Made by a program: the position numbers and the translations under genes | Source of the DNA: Thalassospira sp. HJ | Lineage (GTDB): Bacteria > Pseudomonadota > Alphaproteobacteria > Rhodospirillales > Thalassospiraceae | Assembly: GCF_000948415.1 (NCBI RefSeq) | Contig: NZ_JYII01000019.1 | Coordinates: forward strand, 62,001 to 126,000 | DNA length: 64,000 bases | Reading direction: 5' to 3' | Shown here: positions 9,656-18,096 of the stretch, in pieces | Layout: every line of letters begins with the position of its first letter | Position numbering within the stretch: the first letter of the stretch is position 1 | The notes under the pieces: model-generated | Told to the model about the DNA's origin: nothing | Database searches by the model: none | The model's input: only the letters and a program-made list of their open reading frames with translations

Positions 9656-9711
9656 CTACGCGCCGCCAGAAATAAAGACAAACTGGAAATAGAATTATCA
9701 CAGACAAAAAG

Positions 9712-9738
9712 TCGGGCGGCGATTAATTCGCCGCCCGA
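9712..9738 (-). terminator. Intercistronic hairpin between dctP and dctQ
   Basis: Perfect 11-bp inverted repeat (TCGGGCGGCGA / TCGCCGCCCGA) with a TTAAT loop. Read on the minus strand it is followed by a run of five T, so it looks like an intrinsic terminator or partial attenuator placed after the binding-protein gene. This would give more binding protein than permease, as is common in such operons. Confidence 0.8.
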
Positions 9739-9752
9739 TCAGATATGCTGTT

Positions 9753-10745
9753 TTATTTCTGAGCATCCTGGATGGCTTTAACCAGATCAGCCAATTCCGG
9801 GTTGGTTTTCAGGAAGTTGTCGTAAACCGGCTGCATGGCGTCCTGGAAGGCCTGCTTGTCAGCGATTTCGTTAACTTCGATGCCAGCAGCAATGACTTTT
9901 TCCTTGGACTGCTCGGCACGGGCGGCCCATGCGGCACGCTGCACTTCAACCGATGCATCAGCTGCTTCCTGGACGATCTTTTTCTCTTCGTCCGAAAGGC
10001 TGTCATACAGGTTTTTGTTGATGCACAGGCATTCCGGCAGGATCAGGTGCTGGGTGACCGAGTAGTATTTGGCAGCCTCGAAGTGGCCGGAGCTGTCATA
10101 GGACGGATAGTTGTTTTCAGCACCGTCAATCACGCCGGTTTTCAGCGACTGATAAACTTCGCCGTATGCCATCGGGGTGGCGTTACCACCAAGGGCACCA
10201 ACCATCTGAACATACAGATCGTTGCTCATGACGCGGAATTTCAGGCCCTGCAGATCGGCCGGGGTGTTGATCGGGTGCTTGGTGTTATAGAAGGAACGCG
10301 CACCGGAATCATACCAGCCAAGCGGCTGAAGGCCAGCTGCGATCAGGCCATCGGCGATCTGCTGACCAGCCGGGCCGTCCATGACCTTATGCATGGCATC
10401 GACGTTTTTGAAGATGAAGGGCAGCGAAACAACGTTGGCTTCGGGTGCGACTTCACCAAGCGGGCCAAGGTTGAAAACAGCCCAGTCCAGACCACCAAGA
10501 CGGACCTGCTGAATTGCATCAGGCTGGTCGCCAAGAACACCACCGTGATAGACCTTGGCTTCAAGGTCGCCACCGGATTTTTCATTGATCAGCTTGGCGA
10601 ATTCTTCCATGCCGGTCGAAACCGGGTATTCCGGCGGATGGATGTTCCAACCGCGCCACTCTTTAGCCTGCGCACCGGATGCCAGCGTAACCGAAACGGC
10701 TGCCGCCGCGATCGTCAGTGTGGTGGTTTTGATAAACTTGTTCAT
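9753..10745 (-). CDS. TRAP transporter periplasmic binding protein (DctP), probably for hexuronates
   Basis: 330-residue DctP-family protein with a signal peptide ending ASGAQA. It captures an acidic sugar and hands it to DctQM. Family features include GLKFRVM (the Arg that binds the substrate carboxylate) near residue 170 and VIDGAENNYPSY near 210; the latter wording is typical of the uronate-binding subgroup. Strong ribosome site GGAGG 7 bases before ATG. Two hundred bases upstream contain a TTACTTGTAA palindrome also present at the GntR gene of the locus. The uronate specificity is inferred from motif and the adjacent udh. Confidence 0.88.
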   Translation of the reverse strand: MNKFIKTTTLTIAAAAVSVTLASGAQAKEWRGWNIHPPEYPVSTGMEEFAKLINEKSGGDLEAKVYHGGVLGDQPDAIQQVRLGGLDWAVFNLGPLGEVAPEANVVSLPFIFKNVDAMHKVMDGPAGQQIADGLIAAGLQPLGWYDSGARSFYNTKHPINTPADLQGLKFRVMSNDLYVQMVGALGGNATPMAYGEVYQSLKTGVIDGAENNYPSYDSSGHFEAAKYYSVTQHLILPECLCINKNLYDSLSDEEKKIVQEAADASVEVQRAAWAARAEQSKEKVIAAGIEVNEIADKQAFQDAMQPVYDNFLKTNPELADLVKAIQDAQK

Positions 10746-10832
10746 TTGGGTTCCTCCCGAGACGATTTGTCATTTGGTTAAAGCCTTGATGCCCCTTTGG
10801 GGTCATTTTTTTCTCATATAATCCTACAATCC

Positions 10833-10844
10833 GTTACTTGTAAC
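10833..10844. promoter_or_regulatory. Candidate GntR operator upstream of dctP
   Basis: Twelve-base perfect palindrome GTTACTTGTAAC about 90 bases before the dctP start. Its core TTACTTGTAA is repeated inside a longer palindrome at the promoter of the GntR gene at 14151-14867, pointing to regulation of both by that protein. The 10746-10997 gap otherwise holds only this site and the kdgD hairpin. Confidence 0.6.
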
Positions 10845-10929
10845 AACAACTGTAAGGTTTATTAACAACTAGTCTAATAGCTGCTTCGTTTTTCTGCGCG
10901 CCGATTGTTGTTTTGGCGTCGCAATCAGT

Positions 10930-10958
10930 TACCCCGGCAAGTCACACCTGCCGGGGTA
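10930..10958 (-). terminator. Hairpin downstream of kdgD
   Basis: Perfect 10-bp inverted repeat TACCCCGGCA / TGCCGGGGTA with a 9-base loop, 40 bases after the kdgD stop on the minus strand. No T-run follows, so it may be a weak or factor-assisted terminator. Confidence 0.55.
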
Positions 10959-10997
10959 AAAGGCAGGTTCATGCAGGCATAGCGCCCCGATTTCAAA

Positions 10998-11933
<936 letters not shown>

Positions 11934-12200
11934 TTAATATCTGTATGCGTCAAAACAACTATGACGATTCTATAAATTCATCATATCACTTTGTCAAACA
12001 TAATACTCAGACTTTTACAAAACCCTGAGAAAGCCGAAAAAACCGAGATTTCTGCGACATTTCCGGCTCTTTCGACTTTGGTATAAAATGGTGGTTTTCG
12101 TCCGATTTTCTCGAATCGGATTGATTGGTATGATGACTTTGCGATCAAAGCCCGTTAGGCTCTGGCGATCCATTCAACGCCACAGCCAAGAAGACCGGGA

Positions 12201-12965
12201 ATGACTGATATCACTGCTGCCAGCCGCATCCTTGCCGATGCCTTTACCAACCACACCCTGATTGATCCCCTGCCCGCGGACATCGCCCCCAAAACCTTTG
12301 ACGACGCCTACGCCATTCAGGATGCCACCCTGGCACTTGTCGGCATCGCGCAGGCGGGCTGGAAGCTTGCGGTTGCGACCCGCGCGGCACAGGAAAAGAT
12401 CGGCGCGGACGGCCCACTTGTTGGTCCGTTGCTCGAAGGCCGTATCCTTGGCGATGGCGCGACACTGACCACCGATGACATCCATTTCCCCAATATCGAG
12501 GCGGAAATTGCCGTTGTCATGGACAGCACGCCGGCCCCGGATGCGACATCAAGTGACATCCTTGATCATATCAAAAGCATGCATCTGGCGATCGAGATTG
12601 CCGATCGCCGCTATCACGAAAAGCAGGATCCGATCCAGACGCTGGCCGACCTTAATTCGACCAGCCACTTTATCCTCGGCCCGGAAATCGAAGGCTGGCG
12701 CGACCTTGGCTTTATCGGCGGCAAAGTCACCACCAAAAGCGACGGCGAAGTGCTTGCCAGCAATGATGATCCTGATGCCTGGCCGGAAATCTTTGGCGGG
12801 CTGGAATATCTTGTCGGCTTCCTTGCCAAGCGCGGCAAGAGCCTTAAGGCAGGTGATGTGATCACCACAGGTGCCTGCGCCCTTCCAACCATCAGCCCGC
12901 ATGGCAAGATCGAAGCGATCTTTGAAGGATTGGGCACGGTGACGGCCGAGATCAAAAAGGTCTGA
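12201..12965 (+). CDS. FAH-superfamily hydratase/hydrolase (2-keto-4-pentenoate hydratase-like)
   Basis: 254-residue protein of the fumarylacetoacetate hydrolase fold. Metal-binding acidic residues appear in PNIEAEIAVVMD near residue 95, followed by HLAIEIADRRY near 130 and DVITTGACALP near 225, the pattern of hydratases acting on 2-keto acids. It is divergent from kdgD inside the uronate locus, so a role on a keto-deoxy sugar acid is plausible but not proven. The 11925-12200 gap carries AT-rich promoters for both genes and a TATGATGACTTT stretch at 12129-12140 that is also found beside the ATCATATGAT palindrome at 15981. A bidirectional terminator follows the stop. Confidence 0.75.
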   Translation: MTDITAASRILADAFTNHTLIDPLPADIAPKTFDDAYAIQDATLALVGIAQAGWKLAVATRAAQEKIGADGPLVGPLLEGRILGDGATLTTDDIHFPNIEAEIAVVMDSTPAPDATSSDILDHIKSMHLAIEIADRRYHEKQDPIQTLADLNSTSHFILGPEIEGWRDLGFIGGKVTTKSDGEVLASNDDPDAWPEIFGGLEYLVGFLAKRGKSLKAGDVITTGACALPTISPHGKIEAIFEGLGTVTAEIKKV

Positions 12966-13000
12966 CCCGAACGGCTTACAGTCCGAAAACAACCCAACAA

Positions 13001-13040
13001 AAAAGCCATGCGACATCCCATCGCATGGCTTTTGTTTTAA
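13001..13040. terminator. Bidirectional terminator
   Basis: Perfect 13-bp inverted repeat AAAAGCCATGCGA / TCGCATGGCTTTT with a 7-base loop and T/A-rich flanks on both sides. It lies between the convergent FAH-family gene and the SMP-30 gene and can stop transcription both ways. Confidence 0.85.
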
Positions 13041-13052
13041 CGCGCGGCGGGC

Positions 13053-13949
13053 TTAGCCGTTTTCGCGGAACTTGTGGACCGGAACACCGGGCACTTCAAC
13101 GCGCAGCTTGACCAGCTTCCCGGCATGGGGGAACTCAGCACGCTTTTCCGGGCTGTAATTTTCCTGATGGCTGGTGACATAAAGCGTTTTCATGTCCGGT
13201 CCGCCAAAGCACGGCATGGTCGGATTGGGCATCGGCATCGGGATTGATTTCAAAAGCGTGCCATCCGGTGCAAAGCGATTGAGATTGCCCGCCGACACAC
13301 CGGCCGACCAATAGCAGCCTTCAAGATCAACCGCCCCGCCATCCGGGCGGCCCAGCGTGTCATCAAGATCGAGATAGCGCGTGCAGTTGGTGATTTTACC
13401 CGTGGCAACGTCAAAGTCCCACCGGTTGACCCACGGCCCGCGAGAATCGGAGTGATACATTTTCGATCCATCCGCCGACCAGGCAATGCCGTTGGAAATC
13501 TTGAAGCCGGTTGCCTTTTCCTCGACCTTGCCGTCACCGGTAATGCGATAGAGCGAGGCAATCGGCATTTTATCCGGATTGTCATCCATGGTGCCGACCC
13601 AGAACGCCCCGTCCGGGCCGATCTTGCCGTCATTGGTGCGGCTGTTAATCCCGTCTTCGATCCGACAAAGCGGCGCACAATCACCGGTTTCCGGATCAAG
13701 GAAAATGATATCCTTGCGAAGGGCTATGATGATGCGCCCGTGATCGGTCAGACCAAAACAGCCAAGCTCACTATCAAAGGTCCATGTCTTGCGTGCACCC
13801 GTTGCCACATCAAGGGAATGCAGCTTGCAATTCAGGATATCGGTCCAGTAAAGCCGGTTGTTGGCAGCATCCCAGTTGGGGCATTCCGCCAATGTGAAGG
13901 TTTCGTCAGAAAGAATTTCCGGCTGATACATCACACCACCCGTCATCAT
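13053..13949 (-). CDS. SMP-30/gluconolactonase-family sugar lactonase
   Basis: Six-bladed propeller hydrolase, about 298 residues, likely opening the aldaro-lactone made by uronate dehydrogenase. Metal ligands of the family are visible: Glu in LAECPNWD near the start, Asn and Asp in FWVGTMDDNPD and ISNGIAWSADGSKMYHSDS, and DGGAVDLEGCYWSAG late in the protein. I chose the ATG at 13949, preceded by GGGAG with 5 bases spacing, rather than the far upstream start of the open frame. A TTCATATGAT motif lies 14 bases upstream. Exact lactone is inference from context; arabinono- or gluconolactone remain possible. Confidence 0.82.
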   Translation of the reverse strand: MMTGGVMYQPEILSDETFTLAECPNWDAANNRLYWTDILNCKLHSLDVATGARKTWTFDSELGCFGLTDHGRIIIALRKDIIFLDPETGDCAPLCRIEDGINSRTNDGKIGPDGAFWVGTMDDNPDKMPIASLYRITGDGKVEEKATGFKISNGIAWSADGSKMYHSDSRGPWVNRWDFDVATGKITNCTRYLDLDDTLGRPDGGAVDLEGCYWSAGVSAGNLNRFAPDGTLLKSIPMPMPNPTMPCFGGPDMKTLYVTSHQENYSPEKRAEFPHAGKLVKLRVEVPGVPVHKFRENG

Positions 13950-13962
13950 ACACACTCCCGAA

Positions 13963-13972
13963 TTCATATGAT
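13963..13972. promoter_or_regulatory. Candidate GntR operator upstream of the lactonase gene
   Basis: TTCATATGAT, with the 8-base palindrome TCATATGA as its core. It matches nine of ten bases of the perfect palindrome at 15981-15990 between the mutarotase and second GntR genes, suggesting a common regulator. Short, so chance occurrence is possible. Confidence 0.4.
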
Positions 13973-14150
13973 TATTTATTGTTATGTTCTGGTGTGCCGT
14001 TTGTGGCCCCTGCTTGTCAACAGGATTGTCATGACAATCGGCCTTCTGCCCGGCCCGTTTCGCAGCAGACAGGCGGCATATCACGCAGTTCAGCCCACTG
14101 AAAAAACAGGAATCCGGGAGTTCCGGGTATTGGTGACAGTTCTACTGTGA

Positions 14151-14867
14151 TTACCGGTCGCGGGCGTGATCGGTGACACGCTGGCGGGCCTGATGGAGGT
14201 GGTAGCGCATCAGAAGTTCGGCACTTGCGCCATCATGGCTCAGGATCGCATCATAGATCTGGCGATGCTCGCTCAGAACCTTTTGCGCACGCTCGGCCGA
14301 TCCGCCGCGCGTGATGTTCAGTGCGACCCGCATGGATTTCCCCATCACTTCATGCAGGGAGTTCAGAATGGTGACGAAAATCTCGTTTCCGCTGGCGCGC
14401 GCGATGGCCATGTGAAAGGCCAGATCAGCCTTATCGGCGATGTCACCGGCAGCCACCCCGTCTTCAAGCATCTTGAGCGCATTTTCAATTTCGCGGTGAT
14501 GGCGCGCGCTGGCCCGTTCGGCTGCCATGCGCGCGGTTGTGCCTTCAATCGCCGACCGGGCCTCAAAACAACGCAGGAGGCCCGCGACATCACTCACCCC
14601 GCCAAATTCGATCAGGCCTTGTGGCGGGCGTTTTTTAACGAACGACCCCACCCCCTGGCGGGCATAGACCAGCCCGTCGGATTGCAGTTTGCGCAATGCT
14701 TCGCGCACAACCGGGCGCGACACGCCAAAGGATGCGCAAATCTCGTTTTCCGAGGGCAGCTTGGCACCCTCGGCAAGATTGCCCGAGATGATCTGTTCAA
14801 GGATCTGACCATAAAGCTGATCGGCGAGTTTTTCGCGTTTCTGGACTCTCAGCAGCAGTTCGGACAT
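14151..14867 (-). CDS. FadR-subfamily GntR regulator of the uronate locus (first)
   Basis: 238 residues: winged-helix domain at about 15-75 (YGQILEQIISGNLAEGAKLP, SRPVVREALRKLQSDGLV) and an all-helical FCD ligand domain at about 95-225, which normally binds an acidic metabolite such as a uronate or aldarate. The FCD metal ligands appear as an Asp in DLAFHMAIARA and His in HRQIYDAI and MRYHLHQAR. A 22-base palindrome 25 bases upstream contains the same TTACTTGTAA core as the dctP promoter, so it probably represses itself and the transporter. Inducer identity is inference. Confidence 0.88.
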   Translation of the reverse strand: MSELLLRVQKREKLADQLYGQILEQIISGNLAEGAKLPSENEICASFGVSRPVVREALRKLQSDGLVYARQGVGSFVKKRPPQGLIEFGGVSDVAGLLRCFEARSAIEGTTARMAAERASARHHREIENALKMLEDGVAAGDIADKADLAFHMAIARASGNEIFVTILNSLHEVMGKSMRVALNITRGGSAERAQKVLSEHRQIYDAILSHDGASAELLMRYHLHQARQRVTDHARDR

Positions 14868-14891
14868 CCGTCCCCCGGACTTGTTATCTTG

Positions 14892-14913
14892 TAAAACTTA
14901 CTTGTAAGTTTTA
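14892..14913. promoter_or_regulatory. Palindromic operator at the GntR promoter
   Basis: Perfect 9-bp inverted repeat TAAAACTTA / TAAGTTTTA around CTTG. It includes TTACTTGTAA (14898-14907), the core also found upstream of dctP. Position 25 bases before the regulator start fits autoregulation. Confidence 0.65.
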
Positions 14914-14964
14914 TCGCCAAAGTTCGGGTCGGTAAAGCCCCTGCCAAACCACCGATGCACGCGA

Positions 14965-15954
14965 TCAATCGACCAGCGAATAATCCCGATTTCCCGGAAT
15001 ACCGACGATCTCGTCATCATCGACCAGTCCACTATCGGGTTGTTCAAGCAGATGGGGGATCAGCGTCATCGTGCCGGTCAGGGTCTGGTTCTTGTCAAGC
15101 ACGACAAGATCGCCATGTTCCTTGAATTCGGGACGGTTATGGACGTTGGGCACATGCGAGACCGGCTCGACACAAAACGTCTTGCCGTCTTCGGGGATGT
15201 AGAACTGAACGTTCGGCAAGGTATCGCTGGCAATCATTTTGACACTATAGCCAGCGTCCTCCCACACCATGTCGGCTTCAAGATGCCAACCGGCATAGTG
15301 GGCATCGAGCGTCCGGTTATGGCGGATCATTTTGCCATCGGAAAAATCACGCCCAAGGTCAATCACCGTGCGTGCCGTCGGCAACATGTCTTCATCGGTG
15401 GCGAAACTGTCCGTTGCAATGAAGGCCACCGACACATCATCCCCACCCGGGAACCACGGATGCAGGCCGATGCCATAGGGCATCGGGGTTCTGCCAAGAT
15501 GACGCACACCGATTTCAATCGTCACATCGCTCTCGGTCACCTTGAATTCCTGCCAGGCGACATAGACAAAGCCGCTTTGCGGGTCATCATGTTTGTGATT
15601 GAAGCGCAGCGTATCGACCGTCGGGCGTTCGATCTTCCATTCCGCAGACCGGCCAAATCCATGAATGGCATGCGGGCTGGGCGGACGGTTGGCCGGGACC
15701 TTGACGATGCGGCCATCAAATTCGAATTCGGCAAAGGCCAGCCGATTGGCAAACGGCACCATCGGAAAACAGCCAAGGCTTGACGGATTGCCAGATGCAA
15801 TCGCATCAGCCGTGACAGGTCGCAAAAGATTGATGATGCCCTTGCCATCCGGGCGGATCCAGTCGATCCGCGATATCGCCCCGCCCTGCGGGACAATTCC
15901 GATCTGAAATGGACCACTGTTCCAACGGTATTCAGGTTCGCCTTTTTTGGCCAT
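14965..15954 (-). CDS. Aldose 1-epimerase (mutarotase) family protein
   Basis: About 329 residues. Interconverts anomers of a sugar or sugar acid; here probably supplying the right uronate anomer for oxidation. Catalytic residues of the galactose mutarotase fold are visible: His in HAIHGFGRSAEW near residue 85, His in GIGLHPWFPGG near 165, and Glu in FCVEPVSHVPN near 275. Start chosen at the ATG at 15954, 9 bases after GAGG; the open frame begins at a TTG upstream. Divergent from the second GntR gene with the ATCATATGAT palindrome in between. Confidence 0.82.
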   Translation of the reverse strand: MAKKGEPEYRWNSGPFQIGIVPQGGAISRIDWIRPDGKGIINLLRPVTADAIASGNPSSLGCFPMVPFANRLAFAEFEFDGRIVKVPANRPPSPHAIHGFGRSAEWKIERPTVDTLRFNHKHDDPQSGFVYVAWQEFKVTESDVTIEIGVRHLGRTPMPYGIGLHPWFPGGDDVSVAFIATDSFATDEDMLPTARTVIDLGRDFSDGKMIRHNRTLDAHYAGWHLEADMVWEDAGYSVKMIASDTLPNVQFYIPEDGKTFCVEPVSHVPNVHNRPEFKEHGDLVVLDKNQTLTGTMTLIPHLLEQPDSGLVDDDEIVGIPGNRDYSLVD

Positions 15955-15980
15955 GCCTGCGCGCCTCAAATCCAACCAAA

Positions 15981-15990
15981 ATCATATGAT
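15981..15990. promoter_or_regulatory. Candidate operator, ATCATATGAT palindrome
   Basis: Perfect 10-base palindrome in the divergent region between the mutarotase gene and the second GntR gene, followed by GACTTTAC. A nine-of-ten match lies before the SMP-30 gene (13963-13972) and the adjoining TATGATGACTTT recurs at 12129-12140 before the FAH-family gene. Confidence 0.5.
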
Positions 15991-16116
15991 GACTTTACAG
16001 AACCACTATCGTTCGATTATGTGAAGATGGTAATTCCCATGGCGCCAAACAAACCTTAACGCCAAATCACCTTCTTATATCTGGTTGTTCTACACCGGAT
16101 TTATCGGATACGCAAA

Positions 16117-16848
16117 ATGAACAAGCCCCGTGTATCGGCAGCACCGCGCAAAGTTTCGCTGACCGAAAAAGTGATCGCCAGCCTGCGCCACGAAATCGAA
16201 AGCGGCCAACGCGAACCCGGCAGCAAACTGCCCACCGAACCGGTCCTGACCGAACAGTTCGGCGTCAGCCGCACCGTGGTGCGCGAAGCGATTGCAGCCC
16301 TCAAGGCCGACGGGTTGCTTGAACCGCGTCAGGGCGCTGGTGTTTTTGTCCTGTCGCCACAGGCACGCAGCAACGAGACATCAATCTTTGCCGTCGATTA
16401 CGCGCAGGTATCCGACGTTCTGGAAATTCTTGAACTGCGTATGGCGGTCGAGATCGAGGCTGCCGGCCTTGCCTGCACGCGCAGCTCTGTCGCTCAACAG
16501 ACCAAGATTTACGAAGCCATGGCCAAAATGGAACGCGCGCTTGAAAAAGGCGAGCCGACCGAACAGGCCGATTTCGAATTCCACAGCGCGATCGCGGCTG
16601 CGACCAACAACCGCCGCTTTGCCGAATTCCTTGAACATCTGGGCGACAAGACCATCCCGCGTGCGCAGCTGCGCCGCCGCCCGCCCGAGGCCAAGGACCA
16701 AAAAGCCTATATGCAGATGATCATGGGTGAACATCGCCGGATCTATGATGCAATTGCCGCCCGTGATGAAGACACTGCTCGCAAGGCGATGCGCGATCAT
16801 CTCAGCCTCAGCCAGACGCGCTATCAGAAACTTCTGACCCAGCGTTAA
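16117..16848 (+). CDS. FadR-subfamily GntR regulator (second)
   Basis: 243 residues. Winged helix at about 15-80 (VIASLRHEIESGQREPGSKLP, SRTVVREAIAALKADGLLEPRQ), FCD effector domain at about 100-230 (DFEFHSAIAAATNN, GEHRRIYDAIAARD). Distinct from the first GntR protein of the locus, so two metabolites may be sensed. No clear ribosome site precedes the ATG; the start is nevertheless the only good one for the domain. It converges on the HAD gene, 12 bases apart. Confidence 0.88.
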   Translation: MNKPRVSAAPRKVSLTEKVIASLRHEIESGQREPGSKLPTEPVLTEQFGVSRTVVREAIAALKADGLLEPRQGAGVFVLSPQARSNETSIFAVDYAQVSDVLEILELRMAVEIEAAGLACTRSSVAQQTKIYEAMAKMERALEKGEPTEQADFEFHSAIAAATNNRRFAEFLEHLGDKTIPRAQLRRRPPEAKDQKAYMQMIMGEHRRIYDAIAARDEDTARKAMRDHLSLSQTRYQKLLTQR

Positions 16849-16860
16849 ACCGGGATCACG

Positions 16861-17622
16861 TTAAGCCGGAATGGCACGTGCGAGGTTTGCCATATCATCA
16901 ATAACGATATCGGCCCCTGCCGCATAAAGCCGCTGGCAGGCTGTTTCGCGGTCATCAGCATAATGCCCACCGCCAACAAACCCGACGCATTTCATGCCCG
17001 CCGCCCGCGCGGCCGTCACGCCGGCAACAGAATCCTCGATCACGATGGTATGTTCGGGCGCATGGCCCATACCATCAGCAGCATGCAGGAAAAGATCCGG
17101 GGCCGGTTTGCCGTTCTCGACGAAATCGGCACTATAGACCTGGCCTTCAAACCAGGGACCAAGCCCCGTGACCTGCATGGTCTTTTCAAGGCGTTCGACC
17201 GAACTGCTTGAAGAAATGCAAAAGGCAATATCGCGCGCCCGAAGCGCGGCCAGAACATCATCGATCTGATCGATCTTGGTCAGATCCCGGTCATAACGGG
17301 CAAACAGCATTTCATAGTAGTATGGCTTGAACGCCGCGGTCACGTCCTGCCCGGTCTGCTCCTTGATATATTCAATCGGGGCAGAGCTTGATCGGCCGGT
17401 AAAGCGATCGGAGACTTCGCGCAGGCTAAGCGGTGCGCCAAAATGCTCAAGCACATCGACAAGGGTCGCGAGCGAGATCGGCTCGCTATTGACCAGAACG
17501 CCGTCACAGTCAAACAGGACAACACGACAGGTGTCAAACAGACCTTCGATGTCTGATGCTGACGTTACGATCTTGGCTCCGACTTCGTTGGCCGGGCCTT
17601 GGACATTGTTTCCTCGGGGCAT
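16861..17622 (-). CDS. HAD-superfamily phosphatase / phosphoglucomutase-like
   Basis: 253 residues. Motif I FDCDGVLVNSE with nucleophile Asp near residue 38, helical cap with FTGRSSS, motif II ISSSSS, motif III Lys in GKPAPDLFLHAADGMG, motif IV VIEDSVAGVTAARAAG. This is the DhaK-independent sugar-phosphate phosphatase / beta-phosphoglucomutase group; the substrate is likely a small sugar phosphate. The 30-residue N-terminal extension before motif I is longer than usual, so a later start is possible. Palindromic element copy A begins only 31 bases upstream of the start. Confidence 0.85.
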   Translation of the reverse strand: MPRGNNVQGPANEVGAKIVTSASDIEGLFDTCRVVLFDCDGVLVNSEPISLATLVDVLEHFGAPLSLREVSDRFTGRSSSAPIEYIKEQTGQDVTAAFKPYYYEMLFARYDRDLTKIDQIDDVLAALRARDIAFCISSSSSVERLEKTMQVTGLGPWFEGQVYSADFVENGKPAPDLFLHAADGMGHAPEHTIVIEDSVAGVTAARAAGMKCVGFVGGGHYADDRETACQRLYAAGADIVIDDMANLARAIPA

Positions 17623-17653
17623 GTTGAACCTGGCTTGTGTGATTTATGTTGTC

Positions 17654-17918
17654 AGGGTCAGGACCTACTAATTTGGTTAGAATGGTCGCTCAGATTTGTG
17701 CGGATACGCGAAGCAAAACCGCAGGAAGATAAATATCTTTCAAGGTTTTGCGACAAAGTAGGCCGTGCAAATCTGAGCGATCCGAAGGACAGAGCTTATA
17801 TTTGCAAACTCCTGCGTCAAATCCCTTGTCCGGGGTGCCGACCCGCTCTGCGGGACTTTCCTTGGATTTCACAAATATAAGCTCTGCCATTCCAATCAAA
17901 TTAGTAGGTCCTGACCCT
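17654..17918 (-). repeat. 265-bp palindromic element, copy A
   Basis: First of three copies of the same length. It reads in the opposite direction to copies B and C. Ends AGGGTCAGGACC...GGTCCTGACCCT form near-perfect 32-bp terminal inverted repeats. Inside are two hairpin domains: CAGAGCTTATATTTG pairs perfectly with CAAATATAAGCTCTG, and TCGCTCAGATTTG with CAAATCTGAGCGA. It fills most of the 17623-18096 gap between two divergent genes (HAD phosphatase and FGGY kinase) and so lies within their promoter region. The remaining 178 bases before the kinase show only its leader. The right end is followed by TA, as in the other copies. No transposase is encoded. Confidence 0.93.
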
Positions 17919-18096
17919 AGCGTAGCGAACGGACAAGTTCAGCGTCAACAAAAATGAACATTTGACCGATCAATGAACTTTTGATCAACTCAGGCCAAAC
18001 TGAGCCCAAAACAGATCAAATACAGACCAGACAAAAGACCACCCGGTACCGTCCAACACAAAGAAAACCGGGGGAATTGCGGAGGAGAACCCCATC

